64,000 nucleotides of DNA from NCBI GenBank assembly GCA_965277275.1, contig CBDICG010000002.1, forward strand, positions 124,001 through 188,000, written 5' to 3'. Position numbers and translations under genes: made by a program. Of the stretch, positions 26,199 to 35,534 are shown piece by piece (the first letter of the stretch is position 1; each line of letters begins with the position of its first letter). Origin of the DNA: HLUCCA09 sp965277275. Lineage in GTDB: Bacteria > Pseudomonadota > Alphaproteobacteria > Rhodobacterales > Rhodobacteraceae. The notes under the pieces are model-generated. The model saw nothing but the letters and a program-made list of their open reading frames with translations, had not been told where the DNA came from and searched no databases.

Positions 26199-26391
26199 GG
26201 GGCCCTCCCTCGCGCGCGGCGGCGGGTGTGGCATATCTTGATGATAAGGAAAAGGGTCACCACCCGCCTGACGCTGTCAGACGGTAATGCAAGATCCGGA
26301 GGTGGCTGCACTGTGGTTCATGCAGGGCGGGGTACATGATCTACCTCAGTACGCCAAGAAGTTTCGCATGCGCTTTTTGGCACCGGCGTCC

Positions 26392-26453
26392 GGGGGCTGT
26401 CTGCCCCCCGCGCCTGCGGCGCGTCCCCCGAGGATGTTTTCAGCACAATGAAG
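26392..26453 (+). repeat. GC-stem / GTTTT / ACAATGAAG repeat, copy c
   Basis: It has two stems, GGGGGCTGTCTGCCCCC and GCGCC-TGC-GGCGC. They are followed by CCCCCGAGGATGTTTTCAGC and ACAATGAAG. It lies in the 300-bp divergent region between cysS and the aminotransferase and is oriented toward the aminotransferase. Confidence 0.65.
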
Positions 26454-26498
26454 CGCGGGCCGATTGACATCGAAGGGTATGCGTCGCGTTGTTGGCGG

Positions 26499-27743
26499 AT
26501 GAGAGTTTCGAAGCGATTGACCGGCGTTGTTCCCGGTGGGGACGATGGTTGGAGCGTGTTCTATCGGGCGCGGCGGCTGAAGTCCGCGGGCGTGCCGGTG
26601 GTGGAGTTGACCGTCGGCGAACACGATACGCTGACCGATCCCGCCATCCTCGATGCGATGGATCGCTCGGCCCGAGGCGGGGCAACGCGCTATGCGGCCG
26701 TCCCCGGGATCGCGCCTCTGCGCGCGGCGGTGGCCGAGCGCGTCGCGCAATCGACGGGCGCAGAGACCAGTGCTGAAGAAGTGCTGATCGTGCCGGGAGG
26801 TCAGGCGGGCCTTTTTGCGGCACATCTTTGTGCAATCGACGCGGGTGACACCGGGCTGATCCTCGATCCCTACTATGCCACGTATCCCGGGACCGTGCGG
26901 GCAGCAGGCGGACAGGTTGGGATGGTGAAGTGCGACGCGGCGCACGGATTTCAGGTGCGCAAGGAGGCACTTTGGGCCGCGTTGGAGAGCGCGCCTTCGG
27001 CGCGCAGTCTCTTGATCAACTCGCCCAACAATCCGACCGGGGCGGTTTATGGGCGGGGGACGCTGGAAGGCGTTGCGGAGGTTTGCGCCGACGCCGGGCT
27101 CTGGCTCATTTCGGACGAAGTCTACGACGGCCAGATCTGGGAGGGTGTGCATCTTTCTCCCCGGGCGCTGCCGGGCATGGCCGAGCGCACGCTCGTCGTC
27201 GGGTCGATGTCGAAGACCTATGCCATGACGGGGAGCCGGCTGGGTTGGGTGATCGGGCCGAAAGACGCCATTGCTGCGATGGCGAACCTGGCCACCCACA
27301 CCACCTACGGCGTCCCGGGCTTCATTCAGGAGGCAGCACTGTGGGCCCTGACGGAGGGCGGCACAGAGCTGGAGGAACGCGTCGCGGCACCCTTTCGGCG
27401 TCGCAGGGCCCGGGTTGCCGCGGTCCTGGGGGCCTGCCCGGCGCTCAAGGTCGCCCCGATGCAGGGCGGCATGTACGCGTTTGTCGACATCCGCGCGACA
27501 GGGCTCTCAGGCATGGGGTTCGCCGATGCGTTGCTCGACGAGGCGCGGATCGCCGTCATGCCGGGCGAAAGCTTCGGCGCGGCAGGGGCCGGCCATATCC
27601 GGATCGCAATGACGGCGGCCGATGCGGCGTTCGAGGCCACTCTGGAGCGCATCGCTGCCTTCGCGGAGGCGCGCCGGCTGCCCGCAGCCGCAGACCACGC
27701 GCCAGCCCGGGAATCACATACCGGCGCGGAGGGCAGCGCGTAG
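26499..27743 (+). CDS. PLP-dependent aminotransferase, class I/II
   Basis: Fold-type I aminotransferase related to aspartate aminotransferases. The PLP lysine is Lys239 in GSMSKTYAMTGSRLGW. 'NSPNNPTGAVY' (174-184) and 'LISDEVYDG' (203-211) provide cofactor contacts. 414 residues from ATG 26499; 17 further codons are open upstream but run into copy c of the repeat. The amino donor and acceptor cannot be assigned. It is divergent from cysS. Confidence 0.9.
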   Translation: MRVSKRLTGVVPGGDDGWSVFYRARRLKSAGVPVVELTVGEHDTLTDPAILDAMDRSARGGATRYAAVPGIAPLRAAVAERVAQSTGAETSAEEVLIVPGGQAGLFAAHLCAIDAGDTGLILDPYYATYPGTVRAAGGQVGMVKCDAAHGFQVRKEALWAALESAPSARSLLINSPNNPTGAVYGRGTLEGVAEVCADAGLWLISDEVYDGQIWEGVHLSPRALPGMAERTLVVGSMSKTYAMTGSRLGWVIGPKDAIAAMANLATHTTYGVPGFIQEAALWALTEGGTELEERVAAPFRRRRARVAAVLGACPALKVAPMQGGMYAFVDIRATGLSGMGFADALLDEARIAVMPGESFGAAGAGHIRIAMTAADAAFEATLERIAAFAEARRLPAAADHAPARESHTGAEGSA

Positions 27744-27746
27744 TCG

Positions 27747-28475
27747 CTACGAGCCCCCTGTGGCGGATCGCCCGCGCCGCAACCAGATCTCGAGCAGCAC
27801 CAGGTAAGGCAGGAAAAAGGCCCAGACCTGGAGCCGGTCGAAGGTGCCGTCAAAGGCATCGTTGGAGGCAAGTCCACCTGTGAGGGCATACCAAAGGCCG
27901 TAGTGCACCCGATAGAGCCAGGAGGCGATGGAGAGCACGCAGAGCCGCAGTGCCCACGCACGGTGGCGCAAAACGTCTCGATTGCGCGCGTGTCGGAGGG
28001 TCTGGACGGCACAGATCGCCATCAGCGCTCCGTAAAGAGCGAAGGCGGCGCTCATCTCGGAGCCTCCAATCGTCCCTTGTGCCGCAATCCACGAGAGGCC
28101 CGCGACAGCGGTGACGAGCGCGGCGGCGACGATCACCCGCCCCATGGCGCGGTGGACCCCAGGCGCGTTGCGGCGGACCTGAGGCAGCAGCTGCAGCGGC
28201 GCGAGCACGGTGATCAGGCCGCCCGTGAGCATGTGCAGGAATATCGCGGCGCTGAGTGGCTCCCCCGGCGGATCGAACCGGCTGTTGGGCCAGAGATCCT
28301 GCGTCAGCCCTGTCCAGCCAAGGCCCGTTGCATAGAGCGCGAAGGGGGCGGCCATAAACGCGAGCAGGAGGGCAAGCGCACCGGTTGCCCAGCCGCGCCT
28401 CCGGGCGGTCCTGCTACGCGCCGGACTCAGCCTTCTTCTCCCAACGGCCCGATTCCTCGGACCAGTATTGCGCAC
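27747..28475 (-). CDS. DUF2306 membrane protein
   Basis: Inner-membrane protein with about six hydrophobic segments: 'WATGALALLLAFMAAPFALYATGL', 'FLHMLTGGLITVLAPLQLLP', 'VIVAAALVTAVAGLSWIAA', 'MSAAFALYGALMAICAVQTL', 'LRLCVLSIASWLYRVHYGLWYAL' and 'VWAFFLPYLVLLEIWL'. 'QVRRNAPGVHRAMGRV' and 'HRAWALRL' fit the DUF2306 family, some members of which are heme-associated. Function is unknown. The start is unclear: no ATG precedes the first helix, so a GTG at 28475 overlapping holC is given; CTG near 28427 is possible. The stop converges closely on the aminotransferase stop (3 nt gap). Confidence 0.7.
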   Translation of the reverse strand: MRNTGPRNRAVGRRRLSPARSRTARRRGWATGALALLLAFMAAPFALYATGLGWTGLTQDLWPNSRFDPPGEPLSAAIFLHMLTGGLITVLAPLQLLPQVRRNAPGVHRAMGRVIVAAALVTAVAGLSWIAAQGTIGGSEMSAAFALYGALMAICAVQTLRHARNRDVLRHRAWALRLCVLSIASWLYRVHYGLWYALTGGLASNDAFDGTFDRLQVWAFFLPYLVLLEIWLRRGRSATGGS

Positions 28476-28878
28476 GCGCACCGGCTGCCGTGAGCGCCTT
28501 CCACTGGCCACGGGCATGGGAGAGCTGGGCGCCGTCGGCCCCGTCAAAGACGATACAGGTCCGTGCGAGCGACGCTGTCTCCTCGGCAGAGACCTCCGAC
28601 GCATCAATCGCGACAAGGCAATCGGGTGTGTTGGGCGCGCTCTGCCCGGTCGTCAGCAGGACAGGCTGGCGCGCGTCGTGAGCGCCGCCGGCACGACCAT
28701 GGGGCAGGAACCGCTCTTCCGGGCCAAGCCACAGGGCGCCATCCAGCCGGTCGAGCCCGTCAGGATCAGTGCCGCGCACAACAACACGCCAACCCCGCTC
28801 AAGCGACTTTTCCAGGAGCATCCCGACGACAGCCGGAAGCGACGACCGCGTGAGGTGGTAGAAGAGGATATCCCCCAT
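28414..28878 (-). CDS. holC: DNA polymerase III subunit chi
   Basis: Clamp-loader accessory subunit that links the replisome to SSB. The 154-residue sequence opens with the typical 'MGDILFYHLTRSSLPAVVGMLLEKSLERGWRVVVRG'. Chi landmarks 'LDGALWLGPEERFLPHG' and 'QPVLLTT' follow, and 'CIVFDGADGAQLSHARGQWKAL' is near the end. The ATG at 28878 starts exactly at this N-terminus although the frame stays open upstream. The pepA-holC neighbourhood is common in alphaproteobacteria. Confidence 0.93.
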   Translation of the reverse strand: MGDILFYHLTRSSLPAVVGMLLEKSLERGWRVVVRGTDPDGLDRLDGALWLGPEERFLPHGRAGGAHDARQPVLLTTGQSAPNTPDCLVAIDASEVSAEETASLARTCIVFDGADGAQLSHARGQWKALTAAGARAQYWSEESGRWEKKAESGA

Positions 28879-28888
28879 CTGGCGCGCC

Positions 28889-28919
28889 CTTAAGTGCTGC
28901 CGGGGGTGCAATCCCCCGG
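28889..28919 (-). repeat. GC-stem repeat, copy f (reduced)
   Basis: Read leftward: CCGGGGG-ATTGCA-CCCCCGG, then CAGCACTTAAG. It matches the stem and the CAGCAC...AAG part of copy c but lacks the TATTT/GTTTT block. It encodes the last codons and the stop of the VOC gene and lies just upstream of holC. Confidence 0.45.
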
Positions 28920-29288
28920 TTTCCGGAGGTGTTCTTTCGTGTCCCGCAGCGCAAAACTCGAGCCGCCATGGGCCACCGCGCGCACCGGCATAGGGATATC
29001 GGCTTTGTCGGCGACAGCGCGCACGGAGCACGCCTCCACATCCGCGACGATGGCGTAGACCGGCGTCGTTTCCTGGTGGCACAGGTTACTCGGTGCAACC
29101 ATTCGAGCCGCGCACGACGTTTCGTTTTCGGGTCCGAGCATCATGAAACCGGTTCCGAGGGAGAGCTCGGCAAGGGAAACCACGCAAGCGTCACTGCGCG
29201 CAGCGAACCGCGCGCGACGCCAACACACATCTGCGGAAAACACGGGCGCCGCCTCCGGGTCGCGATACCGCGTTGCGGGAATGAGCAT
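28890..29288 (-). CDS. VOC-family (glyoxalase/bleomycin-resistance-like) protein, possibly eroding
   Basis: 132-residue protein resembling PhnB-like VOC proteins. The start MLIPATRYRDPEAA, 'LSLGTGFMMLGPENET', 'YAIVADVEACSVRAVADKADIPMPVRAVAHGGSSFALRDTKEHL' follow the familiar pattern. Several normally conserved spots are altered, including a cysteine-rich first half and a C-terminus reading HLRKPGDCTPGST where relatives have an aromatic-rich HLWxFGxYDP. The last ten codons coincide with a GC-stem repeat. An ATG with GGAG 8-10 nt upstream supports translation. Function is unknown, and it may be relaxed or decaying. Confidence 0.6.
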   Translation of the reverse strand: MLIPATRYRDPEAAPVFSADVCWRRARFAARSDACVVSLAELSLGTGFMMLGPENETSCAARMVAPSNLCHQETTPVYAIVADVEACSVRAVADKADIPMPVRAVAHGGSSFALRDTKEHLRKPGDCTPGST

Positions 29289-29323
29289 CGTGTATCTCCA
29301 ACATCAGCGGGCCTTTGCCGAAA

Positions 29324-30808
29324 CTACTCCTCTTCGAAGCGGTCGCGTACCAGCCTGTCCAGTGCCAGCACGCCCCAGCCGGACGCGCCCTTTGGCGCCA
29401 GCGGCGCCTCGCCGGCCGGCTTGGCCACACCTGCAATGTCGAGATGGATCCAAGGCGTGTCGTCCTTGACGAAACGATGCAGGAATTCCGCCGCGGTGAT
29501 TGAGCCTGCCCAGCGCCCGCCAACATTTTTGACGTCCGCGATCGAGGACTTCAGCAGCTTGGCGTAGCTGTCGCCAAGCGGCATCCGCCAGGCGCCTTCG
29601 CCTTCGGCGTCGGCGGCTTTCAAGAACGAGCCGGCGAACGTATCGTCGTTCGAGAAGACACCGGCCCTGTCATGCCCAAGCGACACGATCATTGCGCCGG
29701 TCAGCGTCGCGAGATCCACCATGGCGGCGGGCGCGAACGTTTCCTGCGCGTACCACATTACATCGCCCAGAACGAGGCGCCCTTCGGCATCCGTGTTGAT
29801 AACCTCGACGGTGTCGCCCTTCATCGAGGTCACGACATCGCCGGGCCGTTGCGCACGCCCGTCCGGCATGTTTTCGACCAAACCAACAAGGCCGACAACG
29901 TTGGCCTTTGCGCCCCGAGCGGCCAGAGCCTGCATGACGCCAGCGACGACACCTGCTCCGCCCATGTCCATCGTCATGTCTTCCATACCGGCGGCGGGCT
30001 TGAGGGAGATACCGCCGGTGTCGAACACCACACCCTTGCCAATGAGGGCGAGCGGGGCTTCGCCCTTCTTGCCCTTCATCCACTTCATGACGACGGTCTT
30101 CGACGGGCTTTCAGAGCCATGGCCAACGGCGAGCATCATGTGCATGCCCTTGGCGCGCATCTCTTCCTCTTCTAAAACCTCAACTTCGAGGCCCAGCGCA
30201 CTGAGCGCGATGAGTTTTTCTGCGAACGCCTCCGTCGTCAGAACGTTTGCAGGCAGGTTCACGAGGTCGCGTGTGAAGGCAACGCCCTCAGCCACCGGGA
30301 TCAGTGCGGCAATCTCTTCGGCAAGGGCGTCCGGCTTGGGCACCGCAAAGGTCAGCGCCGCGGGGGCCTCGGGCGCATCGTCGTCGCTCGCGCTCTTGCA
30401 CTCGGTGAAATTGTAGCTGCGGAGCATGGCGCCCAAGGCGACCTGTGCGGCCGCTCCGATGGCGCCTGCGAGGATGGTCGCCGCCTTGCCTCCGGTCGAC
30501 TTCGCAATGGCAACGCCAGCCTTGCGCGCGGTCAGGGCATCGGCCCGCCGAGGAAGCTTCACGACGGTCAGCGCATCAGCCGCCATGCCCACCGGATAGG
30601 CCAGATCGTGCGCGTCGCCCGCCTTTGCTTTCTCGAACCGCTCGCTCTCCAAAAGGCGCATCAGCGCGCCCTTGGTCAGCCGGTTGACCCGGCGCGCGCC
30701 CTGGTCAATGCGCTCGGGTCCCTCCGCAAACACGACGACATGGCCTTCGGCAGTGGCGATGGCGTCGAGATCGAGGGCGATGACAGGGCAATCGGGAAGA
30801 TCGGTCAC
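29324..30808 (-). CDS. pepA: Leucyl aminopeptidase (M17)
   Basis: Two-metal aminopeptidase that hydrolyses N-terminal residues from peptides and also acts in some bacteria as a DNA-binding regulator. From GTG 30808 (494 residues) all metal and active-site residues are present: Lys258, Asp263 and Lys270 in GKGVVFDTGGISLKP, Asp281 in TMDMGG, and the hallmark NTDAEGRL at 338-345. The N-terminal macro-like domain occupies ~1-160. GTG 30808 follows CGGAG; ATG 30856 is an alternative. It is divergent from lptF. Confidence 0.94.
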   Translation of the reverse strand: MTDLPDCPVIALDLDAIATAEGHVVVFAEGPERIDQGARRVNRLTKGALMRLLESERFEKAKAGDAHDLAYPVGMAADALTVVKLPRRADALTARKAGVAIAKSTGGKAATILAGAIGAAAQVALGAMLRSYNFTECKSASDDDAPEAPAALTFAVPKPDALAEEIAALIPVAEGVAFTRDLVNLPANVLTTEAFAEKLIALSALGLEVEVLEEEEMRAKGMHMMLAVGHGSESPSKTVVMKWMKGKKGEAPLALIGKGVVFDTGGISLKPAAGMEDMTMDMGGAGVVAGVMQALAARGAKANVVGLVGLVENMPDGRAQRPGDVVTSMKGDTVEVINTDAEGRLVLGDVMWYAQETFAPAAMVDLATLTGAMIVSLGHDRAGVFSNDDTFAGSFLKAADAEGEGAWRMPLGDSYAKLLKSSIADVKNVGGRWAGSITAAEFLHRFVKDDTPWIHLDIAGVAKPAGEAPLAPKGASGWGVLALDRLVRDRFEEE

Positions 30809-30989
30809 GGGGTGGGTCTCCGAAATCGTGAGGGCGCGGGAATGGTCTCCGCGCATACCTAGCCCGCAGCACAGCGATGCGCCAGCGCCCGCTTTCCCGC
30901 CGAACCCATCGCGTCCCTCTTTCGCGGCCCCGTCGCTTTCGGCTACACTGCGCGCGACAGGCAATCTGCAGAACACGGGGGCAGCGCGG

Positions 30990-32147
30990 GTGACGAGGTT
31001 CGACCGCTATGTGCTGACACAGCTTGTGCTGTTGTTCGGGTTCTTTGCGCTCGTGCTCGTGTCCGTTTACTGGATCAACCGGGCAGTGATCCTGTTCGAC
31101 CAACTGATCGCAGACGGGCAATCGGCGGGGACGTTCCTCGCCCTGACGCTGCTGACCCTGCCCAACGTGATCCGCCTCGTGCTGCCGATTGCGGCGTTCG
31201 TTGCCGCGGTCTACGTCACCAACCGACTGACCACGGAGAGCGAGCTGGTGGTGGCGCAATCCACCGGGATGTCGCCGTGGCGCCTGGCGCGCCCGTTTCT
31301 GGCGTTCGGTGTGGTCACGACGTTGCTCATGGGGCTGCTCGTGCATGTTCTGGTGCCGCAGTCACGGATTGCACTGGCCGAACGGCAGGCCGAGATCGAA
31401 GCCAACATCACGTCGCGTATGCTTGTCGAAGGACGGTTCCTGCACCCTGCGGACGGCATCACCTTCTACATCCGCGAGATCACGCCCGATGGCGCCTTGC
31501 GCGACGTCTTCCTGTCGGATGCCCGTACTCCCAACAGCCGCACCGCCTACACCGCGTCCGAGGGGATCCTCTTTTGGGACGAAGGTACAGGCCAGCCCGC
31601 GCTGGTCATGTTCAACGGTTCGGCGCAGACCTTCGACGTGCCGACCGGGCAGCTCTCGACAACGGTTTTCGAGCGGCTGTCCTATGACGTCGCCGCACTT
31701 ATGGGCGATGCGGGGCGCGGGCGCCGGGACGTGCGGGAATATCCCACGACCATGCTGTTTGCCCCGAGCGAGGAAGCCCTGGCCGCCACGCGCAAGGATC
31801 TGTCGGATTTCTACTACGAGGGCCACTTGCGGCTCGTTCAGCCCTTTACCCCGGCGATTGCGGCGCTTCTGGGCTTTGCAGCATTGCAGCTTGGAGGCTT
31901 TTCACGGTTTGGCGTATGGCGCCAGATCGGCTTGTCCATCGGCCTGATCATCCTCGTGCAGGTCGGTGAGAATGCCGTGGCCGACGCCGCGCGGCGCGAT
32001 CCCGCACTATGGCCGCTGATCTACGCTCCGTTTGTCGGCGGTCTCGTGGCTGCCCTGGCCATTTTGTGGATCGCGGCTCAACCACGGTGGCGCTGGCGCG
32101 CGCCGCCAGACGCGGGGTCACCGGTGCTCACGGGAGCAGCTGAATGA
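30990..32147 (+). CDS. lptF: LPS export permease LptF
   Basis: Inner-membrane subunit of the LptB2FG extractor that feeds lipopolysaccharide to the Lpt bridge. 385 residues: helices at ~8-32, 45-75 and 95-120, a periplasmic beta-jellyroll-like domain (~125-265), and three C-terminal helices. 'RYVLTQLVLLFGFFALVLVSVYWINRAV' at the N-terminus and 'TESELVVAQSTGMSPWRLARP' (coupling helix region) are typical. The GTG start follows GGGGGCAGC. The stop overlaps the lptG start (ATGA). Confidence 0.94.
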   Translation: MTRFDRYVLTQLVLLFGFFALVLVSVYWINRAVILFDQLIADGQSAGTFLALTLLTLPNVIRLVLPIAAFVAAVYVTNRLTTESELVVAQSTGMSPWRLARPFLAFGVVTTLLMGLLVHVLVPQSRIALAERQAEIEANITSRMLVEGRFLHPADGITFYIREITPDGALRDVFLSDARTPNSRTAYTASEGILFWDEGTGQPALVMFNGSAQTFDVPTGQLSTTVFERLSYDVAALMGDAGRGRRDVREYPTTMLFAPSEEALAATRKDLSDFYYEGHLRLVQPFTPAIAALLGFAALQLGGFSRFGVWRQIGLSIGLIILVQVGENAVADAARRDPALWPLIYAPFVGGLVAALAILWIAAQPRWRWRAPPDAGSPVLTGAAE

Positions 32148-33250
32148 CGCTGCATTTCTACATCGCGCGCAAGTTTTTCCTGATCTTCCTCGGGATGGCG
32201 GCGATCTTTGCCCTGTTCATCACACTGCTCGACATGGTCGAGCAATTGCGCCGCTTCGACGCCTCCGAGATCGCTCTGACCGGGGCGCTGGAACTGGCGC
32301 TCCTGACCATGCCCCAGTTGCTCTATCGCATACTGCCGCTCATCGTCATTCTGGCAACGATCACCTTGTTCCTGGGTCTTGCCCGGACCTCGGAGATGGT
32401 GGTGACGCGCGCGGCCGGACGCTCTGCACTGCGCGCGCTCATCGCCCCGGTGACGGTTGCGCTGCTCGTGGGATGCATCGGCGTGGCGATGATCAATCCG
32501 ATCGTGGCTGCCACGATGCAACGCTACGACATGCGCGCGGCTGCACTGTCTTCCGGGGCGACCTCCTCGCTTTCGATCAGCGACGAAGGGCTTTGGTTGC
32601 GGCAGGGCGACGAAACCGGGCAAACCGTTATCCGCGCTGAGCAGGCCAATGCGGACGGAACCACCTTCTACATCGTGACGTTCATCGACTTCGCGCCGAC
32701 GGAAAGCGCCGCCCCCGGCCCCACGCGCCGGATCGAAGCCGCCGAGGCCGAACTGCGGGATGGCATGTGGCACCTGCGTGACGTCAAGCTCTGGCGTCTG
32801 GCGGAGCTCAACCCCGAGGCCCAGGCCGAGCGCCTCGATGAGCTCAGCCTCACGACGACACTGACGCGCGAGCAGATCATCGACGGCTTCGGCGTGCCTG
32901 CCAGCGTCCCGATCTGGGAGCTGCCGGCCTATATCGAAAACCTCAGCGAGGCGGGCTTTTCGGCCCGGCTGCACCGGGTCTGGTTTCAGATGGAGCTGGC
33001 CTTGCCGCTCTTTCTGGCGGGAATGGTGATGGTCGGCGCCGGTTTTACCATGCGCCACACCCGGTTCGGGCGAACCGGGACGATGGTCCTGCTGTCGCTT
33101 CTGATGGGGTTCGGCATCTACTTCGTCCGGAACTTCGCGCAGATTCTGGGCGAGAACGGGCAGATCCCGATCATGCTCGCGGCGTGGGCTCCGCCGGTGG
33201 CGGCCGTCCTGCTATCGCTTGGCCTGCTCTTGCACCTGGAGGACGGGTGA
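32144..33250 (+). CDS. lptG: LPS export permease LptG
   Basis: Partner of LptF in the LptB2FG complex. 368 residues with the same six-helix layout and a central periplasmic domain (~120-260). 'FYIARKFFLIFLGMAAIFALFITLLDMVEQLRRF' opens the protein. 'RTSEMVVTRAAGRSALRALIAP' is the coupling region. 'GFGIYFVRNFAQILGENGQIPIMLAAWAPPV' is the usual C-terminal LptG signature. It overlaps lptF by 4 nt and lptD by 4 nt. Confidence 0.95.
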   Translation: MTLHFYIARKFFLIFLGMAAIFALFITLLDMVEQLRRFDASEIALTGALELALLTMPQLLYRILPLIVILATITLFLGLARTSEMVVTRAAGRSALRALIAPVTVALLVGCIGVAMINPIVAATMQRYDMRAAALSSGATSSLSISDEGLWLRQGDETGQTVIRAEQANADGTTFYIVTFIDFAPTESAAPGPTRRIEAAEAELRDGMWHLRDVKLWRLAELNPEAQAERLDELSLTTTLTREQIIDGFGVPASVPIWELPAYIENLSEAGFSARLHRVWFQMELALPLFLAGMVMVGAGFTMRHTRFGRTGTMVLLSLLMGFGIYFVRNFAQILGENGQIPIMLAAWAPPVAAVLLSLGLLLHLEDG

Positions 33251-35421
33251 GGCCCGCGGCGCGATCCCGCGCGAGCCTTGCTCTGGGCTTCGGTCTGGCG
33301 CTGGCCTTTGCGCAAGCCGCCCCTGTCGCGGCACAGGACAGTCTTGATCTGCCCGATGCGAATGCGCCGGCAACCCTCTTGGCCGACAGCGTCGAGATCG
33401 ACGCCGAGGGACGGCTCGTCGCAACCGGAAATGTCGAGGCTTTGCAGGGCAACGTCCGACTGACTGCATCGCGCGTCGTGTATGATCGCGAAGGAGATTC
33501 GCTCTCGATCGAGGGGCCGATCATCCTGACCTCGGGTGAGAACACGCTCGTGCTGGCCTCGGCGGCGGAGATCGAGCCGAGCCTCAGAGACGGGCTCTTG
33601 CGCTCTGCACGGGTCGTTCTCGACAACCGCGTGCAGCTTGCCGCGCCCGAGATCAACCGGGTTGGTGGGCGCTACCTGCAACTCAACAAGGTGGTCGCCT
33701 CGTCCTGCGAGGTGTGCGCGAAAAACCCCGTGCCGCTTTGGCAGATCCGCTCCAGCCGGGTCATTCACGATGAGGTCGAGGATCAACTGTATTTCGACGA
33801 CGCGCGGTTCGAGGTCTACGGTGTTCCGATCGCCTACCTGCCGCAGCTGCGCTTGCCGGGTCCCGGCCTCGAACGGGCGACGGGGTTCCTCGTTCCGCAG
33901 TTCACGTCGTCGAGCGAAATCGGACAGGGCATCAAGCTGCCCTACTTCATCGCTCTTGATCCGTCCTACGATCTGCTCCTGACTCCGCATCTGACAACAG
34001 GCCCCACGGCGACGCTGGAGGCCCGGTATCGCCATGCGTTCCGAAACGGGGGTCTTCAGTTCGACGGGGCGATTACACGCGATGACATCCGACCGAACGA
34101 AACGCGCGGCTATCTTTTCGGGGCGGGCTCGTTCGCCTTGCCGCGAAACTACCAGCTGCGGTTTGATGTCGAGGCTGCGTCCGACAGCGACTACCTCGAT
34201 GAGTACGACATTGACGGCAAGGATCGCCTCGACAGCGCCATCGCCCTTACGCGTGGCCAGCGGGACCAGTGGTTTGGCGCCGAAGCGATCTACTTCAACG
34301 TGCCCGGCCAGGATTGGCGCAGCGAAAACCGTCCCTCGATCCTCGCGGACATCGAGTGGGCGCGACGCTTCAGGCCTGCGGGGCTCGGGGGCGTGGGGAT
34401 CTTCGAGCTGACGGCGCATGGTCACGAACGCCCATCCGAGCTGGACGTCTCAGGCCGTGACGTGGCGCGGGTGACGGCGCGTCTGGGCTGGCGTGGCGAC
34501 GCGGTCGGACCGGCGGGCCTTGTATTTGCCGGAGAAGCGGGCGCGCTTGCCGAGTACACGAACTTCGGTGACGACACGACAGCGCCCGACCCTGAATCCA
34601 GGCTCATTCCCGCAGCAGCCTTCGAGCTGCGCTGGCCCTGGGCGCGGTCTGCGCGCCAAGGGGGGTCGCATCTGATCGAGCCGATTGCGCAGATCGTCTG
34701 GACCCCGGATGACACGGTCGCCGACCGGCCGACTGAGGAGAGCGTGCAGCTCGAGCTCGATGCGGGCAACCTCTTCGCCCTGTCCCGGTTCCCGGCCTAT
34801 GACGAAGTCGAAGCCGGGCTGCGCGCGAATGTCGGCATCGGTTACACCTTTTCCAATCCGCAAGGGTGGTCTGTTGGCGTCTCTGCAGGCCGGGTCTTGC
34901 GCGCCGACGATCTCGGGCAATTCGACGGGTATAGCGCATTCGACGGGACAGCGTCTGACTGGATGCTGGGTGTAGACCTGATGCTGAGCGATACGCTGTC
35001 CTTTTCAACACGCTCGCTGTTTGACGACGACCTGAGTGCCGACAGGCTGGAATCCCGCCTCGGATGGCGCGGCACCCGCCTCGGTCTGGCCGGTAGCTAT
35101 GCCTGGCTGGCCTCCTCGCCGGTCGAGGCTCGGTTCGAAGCGATCAACCAATGGCGCGTCGACGGCTCCTATCGCCTGAACGAGCGTTGGCGGGCGTCTG
35201 CCGACGTTGCCTACGATCTGACGCGGGAGCGCGCCGCGGAATCGGAGATCGGCATCGAATATCGCACCGAGTGCATCACGCTCGATTTTGGCTGGCGCCA
35301 GCGCTTCACCTCCGTGACGCAAGAGAACCCGTCCGAGAGCTTCACCTTTGAAATTGCGCTCGCGGGCTTTGGCGGAACCGACGATGGCCCCCGCCCCCGA
35401 CCCCGCCGATGCATGCGATGA
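33247..35421 (+). CDS. lptD: LPS-assembly protein LptD
   Basis: Outer-membrane beta-barrel that inserts lipopolysaccharide in the outer leaflet. The GTG start overlaps lptG (GTGA) and gives a signal peptide 'RASLALGFGLALAFAQAAPVAAQ' cleaved before DSLDL. Residues ~45-200 form the OstA-like jellyroll ('LADSVEIDAEGRLVATGNVEALQGNVRLTASRVVYD'). It contains a Cys pair in 'SSCEVCAKNPVPLWQIRS', probably for disulfides. The rest (about 200-724) is the barrel, ending with an aromatic strand. 724 residues, short compared with E. coli but usual for Rhodobacterales. Confidence 0.93.
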   Translation: MRPAARSRASLALGFGLALAFAQAAPVAAQDSLDLPDANAPATLLADSVEIDAEGRLVATGNVEALQGNVRLTASRVVYDREGDSLSIEGPIILTSGENTLVLASAAEIEPSLRDGLLRSARVVLDNRVQLAAPEINRVGGRYLQLNKVVASSCEVCAKNPVPLWQIRSSRVIHDEVEDQLYFDDARFEVYGVPIAYLPQLRLPGPGLERATGFLVPQFTSSSEIGQGIKLPYFIALDPSYDLLLTPHLTTGPTATLEARYRHAFRNGGLQFDGAITRDDIRPNETRGYLFGAGSFALPRNYQLRFDVEAASDSDYLDEYDIDGKDRLDSAIALTRGQRDQWFGAEAIYFNVPGQDWRSENRPSILADIEWARRFRPAGLGGVGIFELTAHGHERPSELDVSGRDVARVTARLGWRGDAVGPAGLVFAGEAGALAEYTNFGDDTTAPDPESRLIPAAAFELRWPWARSARQGGSHLIEPIAQIVWTPDDTVADRPTEESVQLELDAGNLFALSRFPAYDEVEAGLRANVGIGYTFSNPQGWSVGVSAGRVLRADDLGQFDGYSAFDGTASDWMLGVDLMLSDTLSFSTRSLFDDDLSADRLESRLGWRGTRLGLAGSYAWLASSPVEARFEAINQWRVDGSYRLNERWRASADVAYDLTRERAAESEIGIEYRTECITLDFGWRQRFTSVTQENPSESFTFEIALAGFGGTDDGPRPRPRRCMR

Positions 35422-35534
35422 ACGGGCGCGCGCTCACGCCAATCCATACGCCCCCCTCCGGCGGCGGCTTGGCTTCGCGCACCGGCTGCCCTAGACAGTC
35501 GTCATCGCGACAGGCAGCAACCAAGGTGCCGGAT

